Assembly (NCBI RefSeq): GCF_019320115.1
Contig: NC_089584.1
Location: 51,705,633 to 51,769,632, forward strand
Length of the DNA: 64,000 nucleotides
DNA from: Miscanthus floridulus
Lineage: Eukaryota > Streptophyta > Magnoliopsida > Poales > Poaceae
Direction: 5' to 3'
Notes under the pieces: model-generated
Told to the model about the DNA's origin: nothing
Seen by the model: the letters and a program-made list of their open reading frames with translations, nothing else
Database searches by the model: none
In this document: in pieces, positions 1 through 12,344 of the stretch
How the letters are laid out: every line of letters begins with the position of its first letter
How positions within the stretch are numbered: the stretch's first letter is position 1
Made by a program: the position numbers and the translations under genes

Positions 1-770
1 AGTACCCCCTCACACGAATGGAGGAAGTATTTATAACCTTGGTTGAAAAATGAACCGTTATGTGCCTCTGCGGGGTGACCGGACGCTTCGGTCATGTTGA
101 CCGGATGCTTCGGTCAGTTCTCCCTGAACTCTAGTGTTTTAGTTGTGACCGAACGCGTCCGCTCATGATTTTCCCTCTCTGGAACCTTACTAGAGTCGAC
201 CGGACGCTGGCACCCAGCGTCCGGTCACTCACCTCTCAGTGTCTAGTTGTGTCCAAACGATTTCACCTTGATCAAATGAACTGACTAAACTCTGCGCCAG
301 CATCTGGTCACTCCAAAACCAACGTCCAGTCAGCATTTGACCCTCCATTCACTTCCAACTCTCGATCATACATGAATGAAGTTTGCTCCAATGGATCTAA
401 GGGATTTTTAGGAGCTACCTAATGCTAGATTTAGCAAGTGTGCACCACACCTAACTCACTAGACTCACCTAGGTCAAGCTACCCATCCATACCCCTCTTA
501 ATAGTACGGCCAAAGGAAAAACAAAGTCCTAAACTACTCTAAGTGTCTCCTCAACACCAAACGACACTTCGAACTACTCTATCCTTAACCTTATGATCCA
601 TCCATAGAAAACCAAAATGATTTCCATCATAGGGGCATGACCACTATGATAGCCCAATCGATCTCAATTACTGTGACCTAGCTTAATTGCCTCTGCAAAA
701 CACACGTTAGTCACAGTAATTAGTATTGTCATTAATCACCGAAACCCAACTAGGGGCCTAGATGCTTTCA
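1..770 (-). repeat. 3' LTR of copia element 1 (partial)
   Basis: Direct repeat of the LTR at 10937-12344. The match runs from the window start (compare 11605) to the outer end at 767-770. The minus-strand LTR begins TGAAAGCATC right after the polypurine tract. It shows several substitutions against the other LTR, many of the C-to-T or G-to-A kind in CCGG contexts, and keeps about 30 bp that the other LTR has lost. It contains an array of CCGGAC-type motifs (about 77-330) and a TATAAATA on the minus strand near 28-36. Confidence 0.88.
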
Positions 771-784
771 ATCTCCCCCTTTTT
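771..784 (-). other. polypurine tract of copia element 1
   Basis: The minus strand reads AAAAAGGGGGAGAT directly before the LTR start. This is the plus-strand DNA priming site expected at this place. Further purine tracts of the same type lie inside at about 1177-1183, 1193-1201 and 1223-1231. Confidence 0.85.
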
Positions 785-1249
785 GGTGATTGATGACAAT
801 ACCACCTCAAGTATGTGAAAGAGATGAGGTTTTCAACATGCTTGGTTCATATAAGCTTTTGTCATTAAGAACAAAAGTGGTAGGCAAGCTTATATGACCC
901 AGCCAACATGATGTACCCAAAAGATATGAAATAAGCATGAGTACAAGTAATAAAGCTCATTTGCATCGGAGTAAAACATGGAAGCAAAGCAAAAGAGCAT
1001 AACACAAGTGATATGACATATAAATATTTCAATGTAGAGAGCACACATGTCACATATCACATAATTATCACGATCACATATATATCAATATCACATAAAT
1101 ATAGTTGGATGCATGAAAGTAATCACACATATAAAAAACCAAATGTAATAGATTAGCTATAAGTAAATAGATAGACTCCCCATAAATGTATTGCTCCCCC
1201 TAAGACTATCATACTCGATCCCTCTCCCCCTATGGCGTCAAACACCAAA

Positions 1250-3706
1250 ACTTAAGGGTCGGTCGGCGGGCTACAGCAGACGAGTCGGGCGCTAAGGTGC
1301 TAGGAGCGAGCTAGAACTATGTGCCATCATCATCTAATCCTAAGCTCTAAGCAGTCTGACCCTCTATAGCTAGAAGTGATGCTAAAGCGGTCTAGGTCAG
1401 ATCAGGGACAGGTGTGGCCTAAGACTCTACAGGTATGACTGTAGTAGGCGGCTCTGATGATGCAACTAAAGAAGGGAGCGTCTTTGTAGTCCCGGTAATA
1501 GGTGCAACTATGGAAGGACCTGGGACATGTAGCTCTGGCAGAGTAGGCTACCCTGTCAACTCACTAAATGAAGCACCAAGGCTCCTAGAAACTAGGGTGA
1601 GCACTGACGAACTCTGAGGTAGAGTAAAGCCCATATGAAGAGGAGTGAACTGTGGGGCTAGCACTAGCAAAGCAAACCACTGGGACACCTACTCTGTAGG
1701 TGAAGGAAACTATGGTGATGGCGGTCCCTAACTCTGAAGCCCACTGGGCTATAAAGCTAGAGTCATAGAAGTGGTGGCAGGCTGACTAAGCTGGGGTGAA
1801 GGCTATGGCGGTGGAGCCCCAATAGCTATCACAACATGCTGCATAAACCCAAGTAGCTGCTGCTACATGAGAAGCTATTGCTAATGCATGGCCTGCTGCT
1901 GCTGCTGCTGGATTGCCTGCTACTGTCACTAGAACTCATCCTGCCGAGTCTAAAACTGTGCAAATGTAGCAGCGGTCTCCTGAGCCTGGTGAGCCTGATC
2001 CTACCTCATCCGCTCAAGTATGGCAAGTAGAGCGGGGTCTGTCTGTAGTGCAGGTGGAGCTAAACTAGAGCTACCGACCTCATGGTCATGTCGTCATGGA
2101 GGCATCTGAGGGATATCACGATAGTCATCATCTGAGCTGTCACTGGGGTCGCTCTCGACCATCCCCTCCTGCTGAGCATCAAGTTGTTCCTCCTCTATAG
2201 CTACTATACCCCTGATGGTCTCATCCTACTAGGCTATAGTCTCTGGCACCTCTAGACGATGGCATGGCTAGCTAGGAGTCCTTACTGCACTATGGCAGAT
2301 CATCCGAGTCATGTTGTATGCAGGGAACTCTATAGTAGCACCACTATACTCTATCAGCATCTTAGGTGGCCTCATAGTAACTGCCCTGTGGATCAAGAAT
2401 GTAATCTAGTGAGCATATGACAGCTGCATGTGACCCCTAAACCCCTTTGCAATAGTATCCTCCATCTCTAATAGAAGGAGATCACAAATGTCAAACATAG
2501 TCTGCTGCATCAGAGAGTTTAGTAGGCATAGCTATATGCGAGTCAAGCCCTCGTGATACCCTATCCTTGGAAGTAGTGTCCTCCTCATAATAGCATCAAG
2601 CACTCTAGCAGTAAGAGTGAGATCGCTGGGTGTCCTGCTTGACCCCTCGCCAAAAGGCTCTGTGAAGCAATGGCGGACCAGATCTGTAGGGGGCACAAGA
2701 TCACCGTGAGGGCATTTGGGAGGTGATGTCTGTCCATAGCAATCCTCATGTAGCTAGATGGGCTGCTCCTAAAGTCTGAGTATCTCTCTAACCCTAGAGC
2801 CATCAGCCTGTAATCTCTGCCTCTGAAAGCAAAGTGAATGAATCTATGCAACGGGTCAATCCAAAGTGTAGCATAGAACTCATGGACCCAAGATAGAACA
2901 TATAAGCCTATCCGTCCAAGTAAATCTGTCAACCCTAGCAGGTAAGATAGGAAGGGGCGAATATGCTCTCTAGCTGCTGCTACAATGGACTCAATGTTGC
3001 ACACCCTCTGAGATCTGAATACTGCCCCACTATTAAGATATGCATTATAAAAATCTTCCTACAGTGGTGTGTAGAAGCCCTCTGAAGCTTGGTCATCCCT
3101 CCTCGGTGGGAACCACTGCTCAGAGTCCACAAATCTAAGCTACTATACCTGCTTGGCCATGGCGGCCCTCAAATCTAGATGAGTCATCGGAGGCAGACCC
3201 TGTGGTCTAGGAGGCAGACGAGAACCCCTCTGCTATGTCTCTGGCCTTGGTGTGACTGGAGCACGGGTACGACTAGAGCGGTAAAGCTATGGCTAAGGTG
3301 CCTACTCTACCTCCTTGGCCTGCTCTCCCTCCTGAGTCTACTCTGCTAGCTACGGCTGCTGCTGTGACTCCCCCTGAGGTTGACTCTCATCAATAACCAC
3401 ATGTCGTCCTCCAACCATGACAGTCCTAGCTGGACCACCGTGACGGCGCTCAACCTGCTCAAGTGCAGCCCTCATAAATGGAGAAAGCTGATCTGCAATA
3501 ACAACACCACTCCTAGCACATCCTCTCTCTATGCGCTAAGCGGCCTCTACAACTGTGGCTGCTCTTGCTGTATTTGCATCAGGATACTTGTGCTTCCTCA
3601 TTGCCAGCTTCTTTGTCACCTTGCCTTTTGTATCTGTAGGCAAGCAAGGTGGGGGCCTCGGATCCTCATCATCAAGACCTCCTCCGACATTCTTGACATG
3701 AGCCAT
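1250..3706 (-). pseudogene. extra (env-position) ORF of copia element 1, degenerate
   Basis: Minus-strand coding remnant between pol and the 3' LTR. An ATG at 3706-3704 opens a frame beginning MAHVKN with an acidic, proline- and lysine-rich start. It meets a stop near 3538 that looks like a point change of a Glu codon, then stays readable in the same frame with further stops. The 2585-3004 part, also in frame, has the block FYATLWIDP...IHFAFRGRDYRL, a type I associate with extra ORFs of grass LTR retrotransposons. Farther on, a CAG/GCA run near 1893-1910 gives a homopolymer stretch whose residue depends on frame. SIRE/Maximus elements carry env-like or other extra ORFs here, but I see no signal peptide or clear fusion region, so the function is unknown. 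The 3' limit is uncertain. Confidence 0.6.
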
Positions 3707-5153
3707 CTGATGGAGCTGAAAAGAACAACTACCGCTGACAAAGATCAACTGCCAACTATCACTTTCAAGGCTTGGCCTCGATCTGTACTCGCGAGCTTAG
3801 CCCCAAGTTGACTGTCAACTGTCACTGAGACCTTAGAAACACCGACTCGTTGCATGTTAGAATAGATCAGATTTATAAATAATTACAACATATCTAGAGA
3901 TATGAAACCCTAAGAAGCAAGCAATAGATACAAAATTGGAAATGAGGGCTTGCTACCTAACGAACCGGTGAACCGAAGAAACAAGGAACAAATTGGGGAA
4001 CCACCGGATTGGCACTGTGAAGCTAGGGTTCCCGTGAAGTGCTACAATAGCTGAGAAGATGTAGGGCAGTGGATTAGGGCATGGCGTGGAGCAATGTGGC
4101 ACTGTTGCTTGGCTGTGGTGAGGACGGCGCAAGGGCACGAGCTAGATGGTGTTAGGGTAGGGGCTCGATGGTGCTAGGGCAGAGGCGCGAGCACTGCGGT
4201 GGCGTGCTGGAGTGGTTGTGCGAGGGCACGGCAACCAGGGCATGGGAGCAGGGCGGCGGGGCGAGCTGGGCGGTGCAGCGAGCTTGCTGCGCGGCGTGCG
4301 GTGGTGCACGGGTTCGAGAAGGCATGGCACAGCAGCGCGACTATGGGCAGGCGGTGGTGCAGCTCGACGGCGCGGGAGGCGACACAGCAGGAGGCGCTAG
4401 CGTGGATTCGGCGGCTTGGGCTTGGCGGCAATGTCGGCGCTGGTGAGGTGAGGGATAAGGGTCACGACATGGTGGATTGGGTTATAAGGGGTCCCTCGAC
4501 GAGATAGAAAAGGAAACGGAGAAGAAGTCCTAAACCCACATGATTTCTACTGACCGGATGCTCTAGTGGCAACAACCGGACATTGCCACCCAGAGTCTGG
4601 TCGATTCCAGAGAGGTCCAAAACCCCTGGAATCGTGACCAAACGTGTTCGATCACAACTGACCGAACACAGCCAGAGTCCGGTCCAATCTGTCTCCATCG
4701 TCTTTGCTTGATCGGACGCTGAACCACCATCTGACTAGATGCTGAATAGTTGAGTTCGGTCACTCCATCGTAGTAGGTTCACCTCCTGTGAACTGACCGG
4801 ACGCTGGACATCAGAGTCCGGTGCAGCGTCCGGTCACTCTTTTTCTAGCAAATCTTCAAAGTTCTTCATGCTGCCTGTTCCCAATCAAGTCTCAACTTCA
4901 ATGAGATCCAAATAAACACCAATTGGGACTGATGTGAGTGACCTCTCTCAAACCCTCAAATTTTTCAAAATATTTTGCCTTAGGCTATAATTCTTTTTAA
5001 GAAAATAGGCAATAAGAGGGCAATTTGAAGATAAACGACAAAACAACATTCATGCATATGCATTGCAATACTTAAAAGTAAATCTAGTTGCTTGTCAAGT
5101 TTGATCCAAGGTTAAGCTTCTTCACTCTCTTTACGGCGGTTATCTTAACCATG
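3707..5153 (-). other. non-coding spacer between pol and extra ORF in copia element 1
   Basis: No convincing protein. It has two parts. About 4080-4460 is strongly GC-rich, and its many overlapping open frames are compositional artefacts. About 4550-4850 holds a cluster of CCGGAC/GTCCGG motifs like those in the LTRs. The rest (4860-5150) is AT-rich. Confidence 0.6.
4479..4835 (-). promoter_or_regulatory. internal promoter-like block with CCGGAC motif array
   Basis: On the minus strand, motifs such as GACCGGACGC and GCGTCCGGTC recur between about 4835 and 4555. A TTATAA (about 4481-4487) follows downstream, then a GC-rich leader and the ATG of the extra ORF at 3706. The same order, motif array then TATA, is found in the LTRs of this window. 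It may drive a separate transcript for the extra ORF; that role is inference. Confidence 0.4.
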
Positions 5154-8100
5154 TTAGACAAGCCCTATATGCTTTACCAAAAAGTAAACATGTTGTACAT
5201 TACAATGCAATGCAAGGGACAACACAAGCTCATTTTTAGTGAAGTTACTAAAATCAAGAACATTGAGCTCATTCCGCAATTGACAAAAAGTCGCCTCATC
5301 TAGCGGTTTAGTAAAGATATCCGCCAATTGATCCTCGGTCCTTACACCTTCTAATGATATATCATTCTTTGCAACATGATCTCTAAGAAAGTGATGACGG
5401 ATATCTATGTGCTTGGTACAAGAGTGTTGAACCAGATTATTTGCAAGTTTTACCGCTCTTTCATTATCGCATAAAAGAGGTACTTTTTCTAGAACTACAC
5501 CATAGTGTAGCAAACTTTGTTTTATGTAAAGTATTTGTGCACAACAAGCACCCGCGGCAATTATTCCACTTTGGTAGTGGATAAAGCCACACTATTTTGT
5601 TTCTTGGAGGACCAAGACACAAGTGATCTACCAAGCAAATGGCACCCTCTGGATGTGCTTTTTCTATCAACTTTGCAACTGGCATAATCCGAATCGGAAT
5701 AACCAACTAATTCAAATATAGCTCCTTTGGGATACCAAAGACCAATGCTTGGTGTGTGCTTAAGATACCTAAGGATTCTTTTAACGGCAATTAAATGAGT
5801 TTCCTTAGGATTAGCTTGAAATCTAGTACACATACACACACTAAACATGACATCGGGCCTAGATGCGGTTAAATATAACAATCTACCAATCATAGAGCGG
5901 TAGAGAGTTTGATCAACCGTGTTACCTCCCACATCTAGGTCGAGATGTCCATTAGTTGGCAGTGGTGTCTTGATTGGCTTACATTCATCCATCTTGAATC
6001 TCTTGAAAAGATCATTTGTATATTTCTCTTCAGAGATGAAAATCCCTTCTCTCATTTGCTTGACTTGAAAACCAAGAAAGAATGTAAGTTCTCCAATCAT
6101 TGACTTCTCGAACTCCTTCGACATCAATTCACCAAACTCTTTGCAAGAATCTTCATTTGATGATCCAAAGATGATATCATCAACATACACTTGACAAATG
6201 AAGATATGTCCATCAAGATTCCTGGTGAATAGTGTGGTGTCGACCTTCCCAATGGTGAAGCCCTTCTTAATGAGGAAATTCTGAAGGCGCTCATACCAAG
6301 CTCTTGGGGCTTGCTTAAGCCCATATAACGCCTTAGACAACCTATAAACATGATTAGGATATCTAGGGTCTTCAAACCCAGGAGGTTGATCAACATAGAC
6401 TAGTTCATTAATAAAGCCATTTAAAAATGCACTTTTCACATCCATTTGATATAGTTTCATGTCATGATGTGATGCATATGCAAGGAGGATACGAATGGCT
6501 TCTAGTCTTGCAACCGGTGCAAAGGTCTCTCCAAAATCCAAACCTTCAACTTGAAAGAACCCCTTTGCAACTAGTCTTGCCTTGTTCCTCACAACAACGC
6601 CTTGATCATCTTGCTTGTTGCGGAACACCCACTTTGTTCCAATGACTCTTGCACCTTTTGGTCGCTCTTCAAGAGTCCAAACTTCATTGCGGGTGAAGTT
6701 GTTCAACTCTTCATGCATGGCATTTATCCAATCTGGATCTTGAAAAGCTTCTTCTACCTTGGTAGGCTAAAACAAGAGACAAAAGAGTGATGTTTAATGA
6801 ATGAAGCAAGCTTTTGAGAACGAGTCATTACTCCCTTTGATGGACTCCCTATGATGAGATCTTGTGGATGAGCTTGTAGTAGAGGTGAATTTCTTCTATC
6901 AACCACTTGAGGGGGGTTGTGGAGCATCAACATCATGTGCTTGTGTCACCATTTGCTCATGGGAGACATGAGTGTCTTCATTTTCTACTCTCCCATCTTT
7001 TTCACCATCTTGTGGCACACTTGATGAAGAAGGTGGATTGATCACTTGTACATCATCTTCATCATCATTAGGCTTGATGTCTCCAACCTGAAATATTCTT
7101 CATGGCCTCCCTCAATGGTTCATCACCTACATCATCAAGATTCTCATGTGCTCCTTAGGGAGCCGTTAGATTCATCAAATTCCACATCATATGTTTCTTC
7201 AACCAAGCCGGTGGCATGATTAAATACTCTATATGCTTTGGACTTTTGATGAGTAACCAACAAGAAAACCAATATCACAACGTCTTTGAAACTTCCCTAG
7301 GTGTTGCTGCTTCTTGTAGGTGTAGCATTTGCAACCAAACACCCTAAAGAAGGAGATGTTCAGCTTCTTCCCATTGAGCAACTCATAAGGTGTCTTGCTG
7401 AGAAACTTTTGAAGGAATAGGCGGTTGAATGCATAGCATGTAGTGTTGATAGCTTTCGCCCATAGAGCTTCGGAATTGTTGTACTCATCAAGCATTGTTC
7501 TTGCAAGAGTGATCAATGTCTGGTTCTTCCTCTCAACTACACCATTTTGTTGAGGAGTATATGTTGCAGAGACCTCATGCTTGATCCCAACTTCATCATA
7601 ATAGGCTTCTATGTTTGTGTTGTCAAATTCTTTTCTATTGTCACTTCTAATCTTCTTGAGCTTCACTTCAAATTCATTTTGTGCTCTCTTGGCAAACTTC
7701 TTAAAGCATGATGCAACTTTGGATTTATCATAAGGAAGAATACCCATGTGTATCTTGAATAGTCATCAACAATCACAAGACAATAAAGATTTCCTCCCAA
7801 ACTCTTGTATGTTGTTGGTCCAAATAAGTCCATGTGAAGGAGTTCTATCACTCTTGTGGTTGACATGAAAGCTTTTGTTGGATGAGTATTTGCAACTTGC
7901 TTGCTGGCTTGACATGCACTACAAAGCTTGTCCTTCTCAAACTTCACATCCTTCAACCCTCTCAACAAATCATTCTTCATTAGCTTCTTGAGTGAGCTCA
8001 TCCCAACATGAGCAAGTCTTCTATGCCATAGCCACCCAATTATTGTTTTGGTGAATAGGCAAGTCTTCAAATTAGCATCTTTGGAGGTGAAGTCCACTAG

Positions 8101-8460
8101 ATATAGGTTGTTGTATCTGAATCCTTTGAATATCACTTGACCATCATCCTTCTTAGATACAACAACTTCCTTCTCGGTAAACAAGCATTGGAAGCCAAGA
8201 TCACACAATTGTCCAACGGATAGCAAGTTGAAGCTCAATGAAGCAACATATAGCACATTTGAGATAGAATGATCATTTGATATTGCCACTTTGCCCAATC
8301 CTTTAATCTTGCCCTTTGAATTATCTCCAAATGTGATTCTTTATTGTCCATCTACTTCTTCATCTAGTGAGGTGAACATACGAGGATCACCGGTCATATG
8401 TTGTGTGCAACCACTATCAATAACCCAATGACTTCCACCGGACTTGTAGTTCACCTACAC
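5154..8460 (-). pseudogene. copia pol: protease, integrase, reverse transcriptase, RNase H (degenerate)
   Basis: Minus-strand pol in copia order. Protease: the active-site block WVIDSGCTQH lies at about 8400-8440, followed by a stop near 8340. Pre-integrase zinc finger: HRRLAH ... CSACQASKQ in 7663-8298. Integrase core: DLFGPT, VDDYSRY and, after a frameshift near 7700, SDNRKEF and YTPQQNGVVERKN in 7229-7747, giving the D-D-E set. Reverse transcriptase: 5561-6718 with [24 protein letters not shown] and an intact YVDD at 6176-6187. RNase [19 protein letters not shown], then a one-base loss near 5562 that shifts the frame into 5154-5513 (LLCDNE, QLADIFTKPLD). Frameshifts and stops make it non-functional. 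Confidence 0.92.
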
Positions 8461-8511
8461 ACAAGAGATCAAGCTTTAGGAACCCAAACTTATTGAGGGC
8501 CCTTCACCTTC

Positions 8512-10815
8512 TCAACAAGTGACTTTGCTACTCCAAATTTTCTTAGGCCTATTCTTGTTTAGAGGTCCTAAGAACATGACTTTCATCTTTCCACTAGAAT
8601 CCTTTCTAAGCATGTAATGAGCATTGAAGGCAAAAGGTCTAGCATGCTTGGGCAAGGGTTGTGGTGGTGGAGTTTGAGCACTCATGGGCAAAGTGGCCTT
8701 CTTGTCCACACTCAAAACATCTCTTTGGCTTTGGCTTTGACTTGTGTTGTTGTTGAGCTTGAGCCTTCTTCTCTTGGTTTGCCAAGTACCCAATGCCACT
8801 TCTATCCATCTTCATGACGGTGTTCATTAGTAGCTCACTTTGAAGATGCTTGCCTCTTGTGAACTTGCTCAATCCAATCTTAAGATGCTCTTTCTCCAAC
8901 TTGAGCTTCTTGTTCTCTTCTTTGAGTGCATCATTGTTTTTCTCTTCCTTGAGCTTCTTGTTTTCTTCTTTGAGCTTCTCATTTTGAAGAATTAAATCAC
9001 CATCATGATCATGAGTTTCTAGCACAATAGTGTTGTGGCTTTTGATCTCTTCAAGATATTTCTTGAGCTTTTCATTGTCATTCTTGAGGTTGACATACTC
9101 ATCATAACTATCGGTCTCAACCACTTGCTTGCCCTTGCTACTAGAACTTTGCTCAATGCTCTCAATGATCAAATCATCACATGATGTAGCTATATCAATC
9201 TTAACAACATCGTTAGTAGCATCATGTGGCTCATTGGATAAATATTCTTGAGCAATGACAAGATTATCATGATTAATCTTGAGAGTTATATATTCATCTT
9301 TTAGCATATTGTGACTAGTGATGAGCTCATTATGTATCCTCTCAAGTTTATCATGTTTTCTTTAAGCTCTTTCTTAGAAGATTTGAGCTCCTTGAGTTTG
9401 GATGATATAGCATCATTTGCTTCTCTAAGCTCAACACTAGCCTTTTCGGCTATATCACATTTAGCTAAAAGAGAATCATTCTTAGCTTCTAACTTGTCAT
9501 TCTTAGCTCTAGTCTTTCTAATGATCCTAGTATATTTGTTTAGCAATTTGACAAGTTCATCATATGAAGGTGATTCAAATTCATCATCATCACTATCACT
9601 ATCACAATCATCATTGTTAGCATGATCATCACTACTACTATCATCATCATTTGATACCTTTTGTTCACCCTTGGCCATAAGGCATAGGTGTGTAGAGGAT
9701 GATAGCTGTGGTGTTGGTGAAGATGATGAAGAGTCAATCCCAATGGCGACCACCTTCTCATTATCACTATCATCATCAGATGAGTAACTTGATGAATCAA
9801 TGTCCGTGAGCCAATCACCAACGATGTAGGCCTTCCCATTCTTCTTCTTCTTGTGGAAGTCCTTCTTGCCATCTTTCTTCTTGTATGACTTGTTCTTTTT
9901 CTTCTCATCTTCTTCTTCATTACTTGAGTCATCTCTCTTATCCTTGTACTTGTTCTTGTACTTAGTCTTTCTTGGGCTTTGTGCATTGGTGTGCTAGATG
10001 ACTAAGTTCTCCACAATTGTAGCAATCCATCTCTGAGATTGGCTTCCTTCTAGAGCTAGTGAAGAACTTCTTTTTCTTGCCATCAAACTTGATGCCACTC
10101 TTGTTAAGCTTCTTTAGCATCTTGGTGGTTCTTCTCACCATGAGAGCAAGACTAGCATCATCGACTTCATCATCACTTGAGCTCTCATACTCAAGCCTTG
10201 CTTTGCCCTTCTCTTGGCTAGCTTTGAATGCTAAGTCCTTGTCTTTCTTCTTGTTAGAGGATGAGCCATCTTGTGGTGTGATGTGCATGTACATCTCATG
10301 AGCATTGATCTTTCCCTAAGATTTGTGTTGGTGTAGCGGTGGAAAGATCACCTTGATGAAGCACGGTCATAATATGCCCATATTTGTCAATGGGGAGAAC
10401 ACTCAAGATTTTTCTTACAACTATCGAATGGTTGCATTTGAGTAAGTCCAAGCCCATTGACTTCCTCTACAAGAACATTCAAGCGTGTGTACATTTCATT
10501 AGCACTCTCTTTAGGAAGCATCTCAAATGAATTTAGCTTTTTCATGACAAGATGATAGCGTTCCTCACGCTCACTCTTAGTTCCCTCATGGAGCGCACAA
10601 ATGTCCGACCATAGTGCATGGGCATCCTTGTGGTTCCTCACCCGGTTAAACACATCTTTGCAAAGGCCTCTAAAGATGGTGTTTTGAGTCTTTGCATTCC
10701 ATTTCTCGTAATTCACCTCATCGCCTTGTAGGTGTGTAGCATCCCAAGGTTTTGAGAAGCCTTGTGAGGCGGCTCTAAGTATTCCAACATCTAGAGCTTC
10801 TAAATACACCTCCAT
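8512..10815 (-). pseudogene. copia gag with two CCHC zinc knuckles (degenerate)
   Basis: Capsid and nucleocapsid remnant upstream of pol. 10387-10815 is the N-terminal gag domain (UBN2-like; ATHLQGDEVNYEKW and YTRLNVLVEEVNGLG). A stop and a shift lead to 9962-10294, which ends with a zinc knuckle CYNCGELSHLAHQC. Next comes a Lys-rich then Asp/Ser-rich low-complexity stretch (9540-9986 and 9301-9753), then a long Glu/Lys coiled coil (8639-9307) that ends in a second knuckle CFECGQEGHFAHEC. A frameshift leads into the linker before protease (8512-8799). At least three frame breaks are needed to read it through. Two knuckles about 400 codons apart is unusual compared with a single-knuckle copia gag. 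Confidence 0.85.
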
Positions 10816-10921
10816 GTAGATTTTCCAATATGGAAAATCATCCCCCTCAAAGATAGGAGGAGGACCATTCCCTGTGAGACATCTTTCTCTAGGCGGTTAA
10901 GGCCTAAATATGTGAGCACGA

Positions 10922-10934
10922 GGCTCCAATACCA
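10922..10934 (-). other. primer-binding site of copia element 1
   Basis: The minus strand reads TGGTATTGGAGCC, two bases after the 5' LTR end. It matches TGGTATCAGAGCC, the usual initiator Met-tRNA site of plant copia elements, at 11 of 13 bases. Confidence 0.8.
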
Positions 10935-10936
10935 AT

Positions 10937-12344
10937 TGAAAGGATCAAGATGCTCAAGAGAGGGGGTGAATTGGGCTAATTCTAAATTTCTTTACAATAA
11001 TTAAGTCCTATGGTTAGCCCAATTAACCCCTTGTGCCTAGAAAGTGTTTCTATTGATCTACCGCATAAAAGTTTAGCAACCTATGTTCCAATCCTACTCT
11101 AGCATGGCAATTCTATGAATGTAAATGACAAGAATTGAATTGCTCAAAGTAAATGCTTAAAGTAAGGGTGATGTTTTGTCGATGTATCGGAGAGTTGCCA
11201 CTCCCCACTAGTCCTCGTTAGAGCACCTACGCAAGGGTGTAGCAACCCCTTGATCCGCGCAAGGAATCAAGTGCTCTCTACGGGTTGATTCTTCGACACT
11301 CCATCGCGGTGAATCACCCACAACCGCTCACAACTTGAGTTGGGTCATCCACAAGCTCTGCTGGATGATCACCAAGCTCCCAATCACCACCAAGCCATCT
11401 AGGTGATGATGATCACCAAGAGTAACAAGCACAAACTCTCACTTGACCACGACAAGCCTAATGAGAAGGGTGGATGCACACCTTGCTACTCTTGCTTTCA
11501 CTAATGAGGGCTCTCTTTGAGATTCTCAAATCTCAATCACCTCACTAGGGACCTTGCTCTTCTTGACACTCTCAAAGGTGTTTCTTAGCTATTGGAATGA
11601 GCAAAAGTATCCCCTCACATGAATGGAGGAAGTATTTATAACCTTGGTTGAAAAACAAACCGTTATGTGCCTCTGCGGGGTGACCGGACGCTTCGGTCAG
11701 TTGACTGAACGCTCCGGTCAGTTCTCCCCAAACTCTAGTGTTTAAGTTGTGACCGGACGTGTCCGGTCATGATTTTTCCTCTTTGGAACCTTATTGGAGT
11801 CGACCGGACGCTGGCGGTCATGTCTAGATGATTTCACCTTGATCAAATGAACTGACCTGACTCTACGCCAGCGTCCGGTCACTCTAGAACCAGCGTCCGG
11901 TTAGCATTTGACCCTCCATTCACTTCCAACTCTCGATTATACATGAATGAAGTTTGCTCCAATAGATCTAAGGGCTTTTTAGGAGCAACCTAGTACTAGA
12001 TTTAGCAAGTGTGCACCACACCTAACTCACTAGACTCACCTAGGTCAAGCTACCCATCCATACCCCCCTTAATAGTACAGGCCAAAGGAAAAACAAAGTC
12101 CTAAACTACTCTAAGTGTCTCCTCAACACCAAACGACACTTAGAACTAGTCCATCCTTAACCTTGTCGTCCATCCTTAGAAAACTGAAATGATTTCCATC
12201 GTAGGGGCATGACCACCATGATAGCCCAATCGATCTCAATTACCCTGATCTAACTTAATTGTCTCTGCAAAACACACGTTAAGTCACAGTAATCACGTAT
12301 TGTCATTAATCACCGAAACCCAACTAGGGGCCTAGATGCTTCCA
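10937..12344 (-). repeat. 5' LTR of copia element 1
   Basis: 1408-bp LTR. On the minus strand it starts TGGAAGCATC (12344) and ends CCTTTCA (10937), next to the primer-binding site. It matches 1-770 across the overlapping part. It has CCGGAC-type motifs at about 11680-11900 and a TATAAATA just downstream. Confidence 0.88.
11633..11640 (-). promoter_or_regulatory. TATA box of copia element 1 5' LTR
   Basis: TATAAATA on the minus strand, about 40 bp downstream of the CCGGAC motif array and about 700 bp into the LTR. Both the position and the match to a TATA box are good; activity is not shown. Confidence 0.6.

Larger units (their letters stand above)
1..12344 (-). mobile_element. SIRE/Maximus-like Ty1/copia LTR retrotransposon, decayed
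   Basis: Near-complete copia element read on the minus strand. In minus order it has a 5' LTR (12344-10937), a primer-binding site, gag, protease, integrase, reverse transcriptase and RNase H, a long extra-ORF region, a polypurine tract and a 3' LTR that runs off the left window edge. The gene order (integrase before RT) marks it as Ty1/copia. The long extra region after pol fits the SIRE/Maximus lineage. Stops and frameshifts are frequent, so it is not autonomous. It is inserted in the RT gene of another copia element: the right flank (from 12345, GCAAG) continues directly as plus-strand RT coding. The matching duplication on the left lies outside the window. Confidence 0.9.

Noticed and set aside
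4142..4507. Cluster of overlapping open frames on both strands
   Set aside because: High GC lowers stop frequency; the frames are compositional and show no similarity I know.
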